Shown here: positions 8,989 to 17,463 of the stretch, piece after piece
How the letters are laid out: each line of letters starts with the position of its first letter
Position numbering within the stretch: position 1 is the stretch's first letter
From: a virus
IMG/VR virus record: IMGVR_UViG_3300023074_000002
Coordinates: 1-61,219 of that record
Reading direction: 5' to 3' (one strand)
DNA length: 61,219 bases
The notes under the pieces: generated by a model
Seen by the model: only the letters and a program-made list of their open reading frames with translations
What the model was told of the DNA's origin: nothing
Database searches by the model: none
Made by a program: the position numbers and the translations under genes

Positions 8989-11714
8989 TAACCGAATCTA
9001 TTTCTATCTGCCCTTTTTTGTTTCTCAACGCTTTGAATAAATCCGTTTACTCCTAATGACTGATTAGCAGTAATCTTGATATTGTCAACGGCATCAATAA
9101 CGCCGTCTAGTTTTGACGCTATTCGCTTTAACTCCTTTCTCGAGACACTTGCCTCACTACCCATTTTCGGAATCAAAGGAAGGTACAAAGGATGTTGAAC
9201 GGTATGGAACATTTCTGGCACCATTGGCACCGCGCCCCTGTGAATCTGCTCGAAAACATCGCGATACTTTGATGTTGTTTCTTTATTGAAAACAAATTCT
9301 CCTTTGTGTACCGTTCCTGCCGCTTCGTGTTTTCCTCCGTTACCCGTAAACCCCCCTTCCGCAAATCCACTTGATAAGGCATTGTTTGAACTTGAAAAAG
9401 AGGCGGTTATAGCTACTATGGCACCCGTCACAGCCGCAGCCGCAGCGATAACACGGGCAGCTAGTAAGTATGGGTCACCTTTTGCAGCCGAAATAACCGC
9501 CCCAATAGCTTCAGCAACGTTTACCGCCATTTGCGATATTTGAATAATTCTATTTAATTCTACTTGCCTACGCGCTGCATTTTCGCGCTCCGCAGTAAGT
9601 TTCTTTAATTGTTCTTCTTCTTCCTCAAGTACGGTTACATTACCGCGTTGAGCCAACTCCCTTGCTTTCTCTATATTTCCTTGCCTTGCTGCAATTTCAG
9701 CATCATAAGCGGCAATCTGTTTATCTAATATTGTGTTTATTGCAATTGAAGCGTTTTCGACAATAGCAGCATACGCTTGTTTTGTGGCATCCACCCTTTG
9801 CTGCATTAAATCTTCATAATCTTCTTTATCTTTCTGATCTTTTTTTGCCTGAAAATCGTTTTGGTCGTTCTTTATTGAATAAGTAGCGGCATCTGCTATT
9901 TGCTGTTGCGTTGGCCTATCGGATAATTCTTTATAAGCATTACCTATTAAATTGGATGCAAAAGATGTGTCTGTAATGTAGTCGGATGGATCTGCTAATT
10001 CTTTAGCTAAATCCGCGTTTATCTTTCTATACCCTGCTATTATTTGCGCCCTTAATTTATCGAAATCTTCGGGCTTAATTTTAGGGCTCCTTATTTTTGA
10101 TCGTATCGCGTTAGGAATATCTGGTGGCTCATACCTTTTGAGAACATTTGATATGGCTTGTTGTTGGCGAAGGTTGGTTGCAATAGCCGTAGGGTCGTTG
10201 CCAATATCTCCCAATTGTTGTTGTAGCGATTCTTGTGCTTTTTTTAATTGGTTTTGTGTTGCGCTTGTAATATTGTCAGCCGAAATAGTGGCAAGATTAA
10301 CGGGCGCACTTGAAATTAAAGCCTTTAACCTATTAAAGGATTGTGTTTGAGCATAGACGTAGTTGTTAAACGCCACAATATCTTCACCATAAAAGGCCTT
10401 AGCATCTGCAATGGATTTATTGTAAAACATTTCCGCGCTGGCAAGTCTTTCATTTCTAGAATTTAGGTCTAATACATTTATATTTTCTCCAAACCTCTTA
10501 TAATCTAGTATATATGCCGCGTTAACAGCGTTTCTTCTTGATGCCGCTTCCTCTTCTGCCTTTACCCTTAAATCTAATTGCTCAATGGTGGTTCTTGTAT
10601 TGTTGAAATCTGCATCCCCAAGTTTTCCTGCCGTTGCTAATGTCGTAACAAAAGAAGCAACATCCTTGCCTATGCTTATAAACCCACTTTTAATGAAGTT
10701 GAAATAACCACCTAATTCTGCCTCGTTATTTTCAATTTCCGCATTTATTCTAGCTAACTTTTCGGCAAATGTATCTACGTCCGCACCCGCTTTCGCGCTT
10801 TCTTCTGATATTATTTTAAATGCGGCGGCCGAGAAGTCGCCAGTCATTTCAAACTCTTCCCTTATCCTTCGCGCATTAATACCTAAGTTATCCAAAATTA
10901 ATACCGATTGCCTACCGATACCCATAACTATTGATTGCACTAAATAGTCAACGCTTTGCCCCGTTTCACGCGCTCTTATTCTTGCAAACTTCAAAGCCTC
11001 CGCCAACCTTTCAACGGGTAAACCAAAGTTTGAGAATTGCACCGCTTGCTTCATCAATTCAAGATCGGAAACGGTTCCTTTTGTTGCATCGCGAAGCCCT
11101 TGTAATAAATTAGGGTCGTTCAATCTTTCGAACGCAGGGCGCACACCTTCAACTTCAGCCGCTAATCTACTTGATTCGCTTATTAATTCTCCTATCTTAC
11201 CAATTACGGTATCGAATATTTGAATACCTGACCCGATACCTATACCTTGTAATATTGAGCTTTGCACACCGCCCAATATACCACCGCCACTTGCGCGTCT
11301 CATTTCTCTTTCCGCCGCTCGTATTTGCCTGTCATAGTTTCTTATGTCGGCAGTTGAAGTTGCTGAATTACGTGAAGTGCGCAAAGAATTTAAACGTCCG
11401 TTGAGTTCGTTTATAATTCCTATTTCGCGCTGTAATGATTGTTGAAATGTCCTATCCGTTTGGATAGTTCTTTGTATGGCCTGCCCTTGTTCGTTAATAA
11501 CCCGTGTTCTATTTGCGATAGCTTGGGTAAGTAAGTTTTGACGGCGCGGGTCTGTTGTTTGGTTAAGTTGGGCTTGCAGACGTGCTAAGGAAACTGTATT
11601 CCTTGCAATGGTTTCTACATTAGATTGGAATTGACGTTGAACGGTAGCAATACGTTCTTGCCCCGTTATCTCGTAACTAATGCGATGCACAATATCCAAA
11701 ATGTTATCGGCCAT
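8988..11714 (-). CDS. Tail length tape measure protein
   Basis: A 908-residue protein, the longest in the window. The N-terminal 130 residues form long coiled-coil helices rich in Gln, Arg and Asn. The middle holds many helical heptads. Residues about 725-775 are an Ala/Ile-rich hydrophobic region, and the segment after it has the G-F-A-E-G-G-F-T-G pattern seen near the C-terminus of many tape measures. It sets tail length and is delivered through the tail. It has its own promoter just upstream and is followed by tail-tip genes. Confidence 0.9.
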   Translation of the reverse strand: MADNILDIVHRISYEITGQERIATVQRQFQSNVETIARNTVSLARLQAQLNQTTDPRRQNLLTQAIANRTRVINEQGQAIQRTIQTDRTFQQSLQREIGIINELNGRLNSLRTSRNSATSTADIRNYDRQIRAAEREMRRASGGGILGGVQSSILQGIGIGSGIQIFDTVIGKIGELISESSRLAAEVEGVRPAFERLNDPNLLQGLRDATKGTVSDLELMKQAVQFSNFGLPVERLAEALKFARIRARETGQSVDYLVQSIVMGIGRQSVLILDNLGINARRIREEFEMTGDFSAAAFKIISEESAKAGADVDTFAEKLARINAEIENNEAELGGYFNFIKSGFISIGKDVASFVTTLATAGKLGDADFNNTRTTIEQLDLRVKAEEEAASRRNAVNAAYILDYKRFGENINVLDLNSRNERLASAEMFYNKSIADAKAFYGEDIVAFNNYVYAQTQSFNRLKALISSAPVNLATISADNITSATQNQLKKAQESLQQQLGDIGNDPTAIATNLRQQQAISNVLKRYEPPDIPNAIRSKIRSPKIKPEDFDKLRAQIIAGYRKINADLAKELADPSDYITDTSFASNLIGNAYKELSDRPTQQQIADAATYSIKNDQNDFQAKKDQKDKEDYEDLMQQRVDATKQAYAAIVENASIAINTILDKQIAAYDAEIAARQGNIEKARELAQRGNVTVLEEEEEQLKKLTAERENAARRQVELNRIIQISQMAVNVAEAIGAVISAAKGDPYLLAARVIAAAAAVTGAIVAITASFSSSNNALSSGFAEGGFTGNGGKHEAAGTVHKGEFVFNKETTSKYRDVFEQIHRGAVPMVPEMFHTVQHPLYLPLIPKMGSEASVSRKELKRIASKLDGVIDAVDNIKITANQSLGVNGFIQSVEKQKRADRNRFG

Positions 11715-11791
11715 TCCCTAAAGTTTGTTTTTAACGCTCTTTAGGTGGCTGAAACCTGATAGTGTTTTTGGTGTATCGCTTCACCGTTTCA

Positions 11792-11799
11792 CAAAGATA
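11792..11799 (-). promoter_or_regulatory. -7 element upstream of the tape measure gene
   Basis: The minus strand reads TATCTTTG, identical to the elements before the tail protein and terminase genes. I see no clear TTG at the -33 position. The leader to the tape measure start is about 75 bases and holds a small GGTG/CACC hairpin. Confidence 0.5.
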
Positions 11800-11810
11800 T
11801 AGAAATTAAA

Positions 11811-12131
11811 CTATAATTTAGTTGGTGTTGTAAATCTAAATCTTCTTTCTGTTTTTAATGGGAAAGAAACGGCTATTGGCAAGCTACCATATGCAGTTTC
11901 ATTATCCAACTTAAAGTGTGCTTCTTTCTTTACTTTGCCGTAAATGTCATAATAACTATTCCCAATCTTTGTTATCATGTGTCGCGCATCTTTGCTCCAA
12001 TAAGGCAATGCATCGGGATATACAGTTTTAAGGATACGGTAAAGCATTATGCAACTACCTTGGGTATAAACCTGCTCCGCACCTATGAACGATTGGCGAA
12101 TAGCTTTTATTAGTTCTTCTGGCTTAACCAT
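11811..12131 (-). CDS. Hypothetical protein before the tape measure
   Basis: A 106-residue mixed alpha/beta protein (Tyr-rich middle, basic C-terminus) that I do not recognise. Its start overlaps the stop of the 73-aa gene by one base. It looks like a small structural or assembly factor, but there is no motif to confirm this. Confidence 0.55.
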   Translation of the reverse strand: MVKPEELIKAIRQSFIGAEQVYTQGSCIMLYRILKTVYPDALPYWSKDARHMITKIGNSYYDIYGKVKKEAHFKLDNETAYGSLPIAVSFPLKTERRFRFTTPTKL

Positions 12132-12352
12132 TACTTTTGTTTAGGATGCCTTACCGATTGCTGCCGTTTCTTTTCTACCTTCTTTGCGCGGTCGATTAAC
12201 GACTGTATTAAATCTTTCAACGATTGTACGGGCATCCCTGTTGCTGGAAGGTTGTGCTTCTTTTGTAACTTAACAGCTTCCTTTACTGATTCTTTGCACC
12301 AATCCCCTGTTACTGGCACCCCTAAGAACTCTTGCATCTTTTCGATACCCAT
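12131..12352 (-). CDS. Small peptidoglycan-binding-like domain protein
   Basis: 73 residues. The first 45 follow the pattern of a peptidoglycan-binding type 1 domain (V-P-V-T-G-D-W-C-K-E-S, then A-V-K-L-Q-K-K-H-N-L-P-A-T-G). The tail end is strongly basic. It might be a wall-binding virion factor. Weak similarity, and no catalytic part. Confidence 0.45.
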   Translation of the reverse strand: MGIEKMQEFLGVPVTGDWCKESVKEAVKLQKKHNLPATGMPVQSLKDLIQSLIDRAKKVEKKRQQSVRHPKQK

Positions 12353-12380
12353 TCGCTATTTGTTTTGATGTTGTTTAATT

Positions 12381-12396
12381 CCCCCTAATTCGGGGG
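12381..12396. terminator. GC-rich hairpin downstream of a 58-aa gene
   Basis: CCCCC / GGGGG stem with a six-base loop, 2 bases past the stop of the 58-aa minus-strand gene. The T stretch lies on the plus-strand side, so as a minus-strand terminator it is weak. It may be an mRNA 3' stabiliser. Confidence 0.4.
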
Positions 12397-12398
12397 TT

Positions 12399-12575
12399 TT
12401 AATTTGTTCCCGTTTTGGAAATGTCTGAAGTGTTTCCATTTCGGAAAGTGTTGCCCTTCTCATGCAACCATTCCCCAACAGGCGTAAAGTCGGACATGTC
12501 AGCGTATTTTGACACTTCAAATTCTATTTCTTCAATTTCTTTATCGGTAAGGTTAAATTGGTTTCTGTCCAACAT
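12399..12575 (-). CDS. Small acidic protein (58 aa)
   Basis: An ATG at 12573-12575 opens a 58-residue frame (MLDRNQFNLTDKEIEEIEFE...) ending in TAA at 12399. The N-terminal half is an acidic helix; the C-terminal half is Gly/Asn/Thr-rich. It lies in the same direction and spacing as its operon neighbours and fills an otherwise empty stretch. No family recognised. Confidence 0.5.
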   Translation of the reverse strand: MLDRNQFNLTDKEIEEIEFEVSKYADMSDFTPVGEWLHEKGNTFRNGNTSDISKTGTN

Positions 12576-12609
12576 ATGTATTTTTTAGAGCATTACGTTT
12601 TTAAAGGTG

Positions 12610-12678
12610 TCGAATTCGATATGTTAGCTGAACTATCCGACAATTCCAGATAGTTCAGCTATTCGAAAAATTCGAATA
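12610..12678. repeat. Cluster of three palindromes
   Basis: Three inverted repeats in 70 bases: TCGAATTCGA (12610-12619), a perfect 12-bp arm pair AGCTGAACTATC / GATAGTTCAGCT (12626-12637, 12649-12660), and TATTCGAA / TTCGAATA with a 3-base spacer (12660-12667, 12671-12678). They lie after the 160-aa gene on the minus strand. The first and third share TTCGAA cores. They may end or process transcripts, or be protein sites. Confidence 0.65.
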
Positions 12679-12688
12679 ACTCGATTAT

Positions 12689-13171
12689 TTATTTTCTTAA
12701 ATTGGCGGGGTTACATTTATTTAATATTGTTTCACTAACGCACTTAATGTTTTGTAGCTTTTTTTGTAATTCTTCTATGTCAGAAAATTTCTTTTCTATC
12801 TCATCAATAACCGCCCTAGACTCGTCAATGCCTGTCGTTTTTATTTGAATATTAAAAGCGTCAACAAAACCATGTTCATCCCTTGTCTTAACTTCTTCCA
12901 TTTCTTGTTTGGCCATCTCTATATGATAGCATGCTTCCGTATATAGCCGTAGGGTATTGCCAGATGTTGGTACCTTAATTAGCTCTTCGTAAAGCTTTTT
13001 GTATATCTCCTGCTCGTTATCGGGAGCCAACCTACTTAAGCTTTCTTCAACATCCAAAGCCCTTGCTTTTATATAGTCTATCTTTTCCCCTGGCCCTACA
13101 TTAATAGGTCTTTTTTTAAAAGAATCATAAAACTTCTTATAGATTTCTAGTTGTTCTGATTGTGTGGCCAT
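12689..13171 (-). CDS. Coiled-coil hypothetical protein
   Basis: 160 residues, strongly helical and charged (Glu/Lys-rich heptads from about residue 60 to the end). It ends just before the palindrome cluster. I do not recognise a family. It lies in the late operon between the tail chaperone and the tape measure, so it may be a tail assembly factor. Confidence 0.55.
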   Translation of the reverse strand: MATQSEQLEIYKKFYDSFKKRPINVGPGEKIDYIKARALDVEESLSRLAPDNEQEIYKKLYEELIKVPTSGNTLRLYTEACYHIEMAKQEMEEVKTRDEHGFVDAFNIQIKTTGIDESRAVIDEIEKKFSDIEELQKKLQNIKCVSETILNKCNPANLRK

Positions 13172-13239
13172 GTGGTTTTTGTTTAGTGTAAATATAGTAT
13201 AAACGGCGGCGCCAAATAGGCGCCAATATGGATATTAAT

Positions 13240-13524
13240 CTACGTTTCTGGCCTCAATATCGCATTTTGGGGCGGCGCTAAATTTGAGTCTTGTGACATG
13301 TTTCTGATAAAACTATCCGCTACTGCCCTTGCCCTATCCAATTCGTCTTTATTGTCTAAGGGAATGTATATGTCGTCTAGGAATTTATCAAAGTTTGGCG
13401 TGGTGCCTTTTTGCGATTCCCTCCACTTTTTCATGGATTCCTTTTGCTCATATGTTTCATTCTTTTCAGCCTCAGCCCACCACTTTTCCCAACGTTCGCG
13501 CAAGATATTTTTATTCGGTTCCAT
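13240..13524 (-). CDS. Small hypothetical protein, Trp/Glu-rich start
   Basis: 94 residues with a charged, Trp-containing N-terminal helix (R-E-R-W-E-K-W-W-A-E-A-E-K) and a Pro-rich end. It overlaps the 3' part of the frame at 13431-13637. No recognised domain. Confidence 0.5.
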   Translation of the reverse strand: MEPNKNILRERWEKWWAEAEKNETYEQKESMKKWRESQKGTTPNFDKFLDDIYIPLDNKDELDRARAVADSFIRNMSQDSNLAPPQNAILRPET

Positions 13525-13637
13525 AATGAATTTGGATTTTTAAATTTAATGTTAGAGATTGCTCCGTCTGAATAGTATGATGTAGGAAACAACATTTTTG
13601 AAGACAATTTAAAGTCTGGCATATTATTGAAGTCCAT
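13431..13637 (-). pseudogene. Fragment resembling the C-terminus of the 731-aa tail protein
   Basis: The first ~33 residues (D-F-K-L-S-S-K-M-L-F-P-T-S-Y-Y, then D-G-A-I-S-N-I) align with the last part of the 731-aa tail-tip protein (D-V-K-L-G-A-K-V-L-L-P-T-A-Y-Y, then E-G-R-I-S-E-I), 13 of 23 matching by eye. The frame then runs on into the start of the next gene. It starts 4 bases after the stop of the frameshifted chaperone. It may be a remnant of a partial duplication, or a short active peptide. Confidence 0.4.
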
Positions 13638-13640
13638 TCG

Positions 13641-14368
13641 CTATTTTTTAGTTTGTTCCTTAATTTGTTCGTTCTTATTCTTTACAAACTTACTACTTTG
13701 AACTAATCGGTAGTAGTACATGTAAACGTTGGTATCCAAAAAGTAATCCGCCTTTTGCCTGTCTCCGTCGCAATAATTCATGGCCGTCTGTTGGAAACTT
13801 TCGTAAAGCCTATCTATTTTTGCTGTGACACTATCTGATTCAGGCTGTGTATTGTTATCTCCCGATTCCTGAAATATTCCGTGTCGTTCAAAACTGCTAA
13901 CAATTCCCGATAAGACGGCGTGGACGCGAGTCCCAAATGCAAAAAAAAAGCGTACAATTCAGGATGCTCCAATGCTAAGGTAAGTTTTCTTTCAGTCCAA
14001 AGGTTGACTACTTTGTTCGGATCTTCCCCTTCCATGAAAGTATAAATAGCACCCATTCGAATAGCGCAATCTTGGTCTACTGGATACTTTGTGCGATACT
14101 TTACCTGATTGGCAAGCATGGCAATATCGGTCTTTATCGTTGTGATAATGTCCTTGCTGTTGCACATCTTGATAATGTGATCCATTACACTATTGAGCAT
14201 GTCGGACGTAATGCCCGAAGCAGAATAGATGTTTTGGGCTGATGCTGCCACCATTCGGGATATGTGGTATTCCCCCGCACTTTTTACTTTGTAAAACAGT
14301 ATTGGCTTTTGTTCGCCTCTTTTGAGCGTAAATGCCAACTCGTATTCTGGATTGTCTTTGAAATTCAT
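13641..14368 (-). CDS. Tail assembly chaperone, -1 frameshift extended form
   Basis: The 184-aa chaperone frame contains a run of nine T on the minus strand (13941-13949), read GCT TTT TTT TTG, which gives a canonical T-TTT-TTT slip site. From there the -1 frame stays open to TAG at 13641. It includes a plausible C-terminal extension (A-M-N-Y-C-D-G-D-R-Q-K-A-D-Y-F-L-D-T) that would otherwise lie in a gene-free gap. This matches the G / G-T arrangement found ahead of tape measure genes in many long-tailed phages. The extension could instead be translated separately from an internal start. Confidence 0.5.
13814..14368 (-). CDS. Tail assembly chaperone (G-like)
   Basis: 184 residues. The C-terminal part (A-F-F-L-H-L-G-L-A-S-T-P-S-Y-R-E-L-L, then T-E-Y-F-R-N-R-E) has the pattern of tail tube or tape-measure chaperones. 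It follows the large terminase in the late operon rather than sitting next to the tape measure. It would hold the tape measure in an assembly-ready state. The family assignment is by pattern and by the frameshift feature, not by a search. Confidence 0.55.
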   Translation of the reverse strand: MNFKDNPEYELAFTLKRGEQKPILFYKVKSAGEYHISRMVAASAQNIYSASGITSDMLNSVMDHIIKMCNSKDIITTIKTDIAMLANQVKYRTKYPVDQDCAIRMGAIYTFMEGEDPNKVVNLWTERKLTLALEHPELYAFFLHLGLASTPSYRELLAVLNDTEYFRNREITIHSLNQIVSQQK

Positions 14369-14448
14369 TTTATCGCTTAATTTTTTGTCTAAACCCCGTA
14401 AAATCGGAGACCTTTTGATTTATATCAATTCTATTTTGTGATTAAAAG

Positions 14449-15900
14449 CTACTTTTTTATCGCTTTGAAATAGGTGTTTTTGGCAAAATCGTTGAATAAG
14501 GTTTGAAACATGTAGCGCATTGAATCTAGCATATCGTTCTTAAACATCCCCCTATCCTTTAATAACTTTGATGGCGTTGAACTTTTAATATCCACTTTGG
14601 CAGTTTGTATTTGTCGTATCAAATTTGGGCATTTTTCACCGTTAATGTAGAAGTTAGGGTAGTTGTGTATCATTGCGTTACAAAGTATCCTACTGTCCGA
14701 ATGCTCCAAATTGTGCGTGTTCAATAGATATTGCTTTTGGCTTAACCCCATTTCACCGCCTATTATCTGGTAAATGGTTTGATTGCGCCCCACATCTTCG
14801 TTCTGTCCGCTCCTATCCCCACCTAGAAATATAATACTATTTGGATATTTCGCCTTTACCCTTTGCCCTAATTCAGTAGCTTTTATCTTGCCGCTCATTT
14901 CATCAATGCAGTGTATAAAACTATTCCTTTCGCCTTTATTCGGGCTTATCTGCCATATACTTGCCTCCAATGGGTCGTTATTAACATCCATGAAAACATA
15001 TATCGGGAAGGACGGCATAAAGTTAACGTTCTTTACGTGCTTATTCCTATTAAATGAATATATCCACGGGTCTTTGTTCTGCAATACGCCCCACGCGCCT
15101 TCAGCAATCGCTTGTAATGTGGTTACGCTACCACCTGATGCAAGCTTCAAAGACTGATAATACGCCTCCTGATCAATGAAATAGTTATCTACATAGTTTG
15201 CAAAAGTTTTTGTTATGCTAATGCCATCCAATAGTTCAAACTCCGCTTTATCATCTCCCGAATATAATTCAGGGAAGAAATACTTCATTATCCAATGGGT
15301 CGAATAAACAGGGTCTGTATTGAACGATGCTATGAATTGCGTTTCCGCTTTTGTCGTTCTTAAACGCGGGAAAAGCAATTGAAAATCCCCCTTACGCCCT
15401 GTCAATTCGTCTGCATCTTCGAACTGGTCAAACTCTTCACACCAAATATGTGTAGGATCTTTAATAGACTTTAGCTTATCTGGCTTATCCGAACCGAAAG
15501 GGACAAACTTGTTGCCTGTTTCTTTGTGAACGATAACCATTGATGAGGTGTTGGCTTTTGAGTAATGAAACTCATCTTCCAGTCCTAGTTCCTCAATCGT
15601 TTCATATATCGTTTCAAAGCATGAACCGCGCACCGTATCAAAGACCTTCCTGCCATAATAGCACTTAAAATACTTATCGTGCCTGCATTTCTCAATTAAA
15701 TCTTGAACTATGAAAATGCTCTTTCCACTACCGTACGACCCGAAATATAATTTTATTTTATCACGTGTACCGAAATCATCCCAAAAACAATCATTTATAA
15801 CTATGCCACCTTTGAGCCTACGAAGTTCATCTCTTACCATTGACGGGAAAGAATAGAACTCACTTGCCCTAATCTTTTCTAGTTCCCTCACGCGCTGCAT
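14449..15900 (-). CDS. terL: Terminase large subunit
   Basis: 483 residues. ATPase domain first: Walker A GSYGSGKS at 54-61, then a Walker B-like H-I-W-C-E-E-F-D at 151-158 with the catalytic Glu after the acidic pair. C-terminal RNase H-like nuclease: Y-V-F-M-D-V-N-N-D near 301-309 (first Asp D305) and an acidic D-M-L-D-S near the C-terminus. It drives DNA into the prohead and cuts it. It overlaps the small subunit gene by 32 bases, as terminase pairs often do. Confidence 0.93.
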   Translation of the reverse strand: MQRVRELEKIRASEFYSFPSMVRDELRRLKGGIVINDCFWDDFGTRDKIKLYFGSYGSGKSIFIVQDLIEKCRHDKYFKCYYGRKVFDTVRGSCFETIYETIEELGLEDEFHYSKANTSSMVIVHKETGNKFVPFGSDKPDKLKSIKDPTHIWCEEFDQFEDADELTGRKGDFQLLFPRLRTTKAETQFIASFNTDPVYSTHWIMKYFFPELYSGDDKAEFELLDGISITKTFANYVDNYFIDQEAYYQSLKLASGGSVTTLQAIAEGAWGVLQNKDPWIYSFNRNKHVKNVNFMPSFPIYVFMDVNNDPLEASIWQISPNKGERNSFIHCIDEMSGKIKATELGQRVKAKYPNSIIFLGGDRSGQNEDVGRNQTIYQIIGGEMGLSQKQYLLNTHNLEHSDSRILCNAMIHNYPNFYINGEKCPNLIRQIQTAKVDIKSSTPSKLLKDRGMFKNDMLDSMRYMFQTLFNDFAKNTYFKAIKK

Positions 15901-16456
15901 TTAGTAGTTGTTCAAACCTTTGCTTTTCTAATTCCTCACTATTTAAACTTTCGCCTTTTGTGGTAACATCTTGCTTCATTGGGGCATAATCCCCTTCAAT
16001 CTTTGATATTTCAGCCTGAATGCTTTTGATAACCTCCGAAATCTTAGCACGCTCTAAGCTATTCATTGAGCGCGTTCCCGTTACTATTTGACCGTCCGCG
16101 AAAGAATGGAAGTGCATTTTGTTGTTTGCTATCTCCAACTTTAGTTCGTCAACTTGATTTTGCAAAAGCAACAACCGTTCGCTTTTTGATTTTAAGCCCT
16201 CTTTAGCCACTTCAACCTCATTAGCGTACATTGTATCGGCTTGAGCATTTAGCTTTAATTTCGAGGCTTCCTGTTCGATTGTATCGTACATTCTGATACA
16301 CCTTTGCTTCTCTAATTTGAACGAGGTTCGTAAAAGTCCGTAAAAGTTCGTTTTCCCTCTTTCGCCGCTTGCCCAAAGACGGTTCATTTCAATGATAAGT
16401 TCGTTATCAGTGAGTTTCTTCTTAGGTTCGCTAGTTCGCGTTTGGTTCGTTTCCAC
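15869..16456 (-). CDS. terS: Probable terminase small subunit
   Basis: 195 residues directly upstream of, and overlapping, the large terminase. The N-terminal 60 residues are HTH-like (L-T-D-N-E-L-I-I-E-M-N-R-L-W). The centre is a long coiled coil, suiting an oligomeric ring that recognises DNA. The start used is GTG at 16454-16456. The promoter -7 element ends only six bases upstream, so this mRNA may have almost no leader. An in-frame ATG 23 codons in is the alternative start. Confidence 0.7.
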   Translation of the reverse strand: METNQTRTSEPKKKLTDNELIIEMNRLWASGERGKTNFYGLLRTSFKLEKQRCIRMYDTIEQEASKLKLNAQADTMYANEVEVAKEGLKSKSERLLLLQNQVDELKLEIANNKMHFHSFADGQIVTGTRSMNSLERAKISEVIKSIQAEISKIEGDYAPMKQDVTTKGESLNSEELEKQRFEQLLNAAREGTRKD

Positions 16457-16461
16457 AATAT

Positions 16462-16491
16462 CAAAGATAGATATTTATTTTGTAATGCAAA
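16462..16491 (-). promoter_or_regulatory. Promoter of the terminase / late operon
   Basis: The minus strand has TTTG at 16491-16488, an 18-base spacer and TATCTTTG at 16469-16462, a perfect TAnnTTTG. The predicted start falls at or within a few bases of the GTG of the small terminase, suggesting a leaderless or nearly leaderless transcript. Confidence 0.65.
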
Positions 16492-16533
16492 TATTACCGT
16501 CTGTTTCTGTCTTTTTGTTTTGTTGTTCCTGCA

Positions 16534-16779
16534 TTATTCAAATTCTGCGCACACGAAATACGTTCTTGGTATATGGAACATTCCGCCATCCCCCTCTAGA
16601 TCATTTAAAAACATTATTAGGTGTGTATTATAGGTTGTGTCATAGTCTATTCTTTCGCCGATGCCAATTGATATCGGCGTGTAGTAGTACCCTTTTATTG
16701 GGCAAACTGTTTCTTTGGGCTGCTCTTTCTTGCAAGATGCCAGCATTGCTATCAATGCGATTAATATTAGTTTTTTCAT
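16534..16779 (-). CDS. Small lipoprotein
   Basis: 81 residues with a classic lipoprotein signal peptide: M-K-K start, hydrophobic core, and lipobox L-A-S-C with Cys16. The mature part is short and Tyr/Ile-rich with no known motif. It would be anchored in a host membrane. Phage lipoproteins of this size often block adsorption or DNA entry of other phages. That role is only inferred here. It overlaps the preceding gene (ATGA). Confidence 0.6.
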   Translation of the reverse strand: MKKLILIALIAMLASCKKEQPKETVCPIKGYYYTPISIGIGERIDYDTTYNTHLIMFLNDLEGDGGMFHIPRTYFVCAEFE

Positions 16780-16967
16780 ATCTCTTTCATTTTAATATCC
16801 CTCAAAGCAAGTACATACTTTTTGGTGTTGGTTTCTAAATGGTATTCTACGTGCATTACGCTCCAATCTTCGTTCTGGATTATTACGCTGCTTCCCTTTT
16901 GTAGGTTAGGGTCTTCGGGTAAATATGTTATTAGGTCTTTGTGTTGGTCTAGTAGTTCAAATTTCAT
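16776..16967 (-). CDS. Hypothetical protein (63 aa)
   Basis: A small acidic beta-type protein. Its 4-base overlaps on both sides place it in the accessory operon. Not recognised. Confidence 0.55.
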   Translation of the reverse strand: MKFELLDQHKDLITYLPEDPNLQKGSSVIIQNEDWSVMHVEYHLETNTKKYVLALRDIKMKEI

Positions 16968-17179
16968 GACTCAATGTCTTTTTTTCTATTTATTTTATTC
17001 AGATATTCGGTTGCGCTGTGTATTGCCGTATCAAAATCGCCACCAACATCATATAAATCAATACCGTCCTTTGAAATGTAGACAGCCGTTTGTTTAGGCC
17101 AAAATTGGATGGATATTTCGTAATCATCTGAATATACCAAAAGGGCGCGAAGCCGTTTGCTTTGTAGTTCGGTTATCAT
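16964..17179 (-). CDS. Hypothetical protein (71 aa)
   Basis: A small protein with a pattern I-S-K-D-G-I-D-L-Y-D-V-G-G and a helical C-terminus. Coupled to the next gene by a 4-base overlap. Not recognised. Confidence 0.55.
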   Translation of the reverse strand: MITELQSKRLRALLVYSDDYEISIQFWPKQTAVYISKDGIDLYDVGGDFDTAIHSATEYLNKINRKKDIES

Positions 17180-17181
17180 GG

Positions 17182-17463
17182 CTATAATATTTCATTGTCT
17201 AAAAAATCCTCTAATCCATTCCCGAAAAGATGGTAAATACTATCGAAATCTTGTTGTTTGTCACACCATATAGAAGGGCACTTTTCAATTGTTGGGTTAT
17301 CGCCACAGTCGGATTCAAAAGTTCCTTCAACAAGTTCAATAATTTGCCCTTCCTTGAAGTTGCCACTAGTTTCCAACTCATACTTTTTGCCTATTTTAAT
17401 CTTCGCTCCTACAATCAGCTTTGATTCTAATTCCGAGTAACTATTTATTTTCTTTTCCATCAT
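17182..17463 (-). CDS. Hypothetical protein (93 aa)
   Basis: Acidic, with a possible small beta-barrel core (K-I-G-K-K-Y-E-L-E-T-S-G then I-I-E-L-V-E-G-T-F) and two Cys close to Trp. Overlaps the preceding secreted-protein gene by 4 bases. Function unknown. Confidence 0.55.
   Translation of the reverse strand: MMEKKINSYSELESKLIVGAKIKIGKKYELETSGNFKEGQIIELVEGTFESDCGDNPTIEKCPSIWCDKQQDFDSIYHLFGNGLEDFLDNEIL

Noticed and set aside
16392-16838. Plus-strand frame of 148 codons over the terminase promoter and lipoprotein gene
   Set aside because: Hydrophobic Cys/Leu-rich translation typical of a shadow frame; the minus genes fit with overlaps and a promoter.
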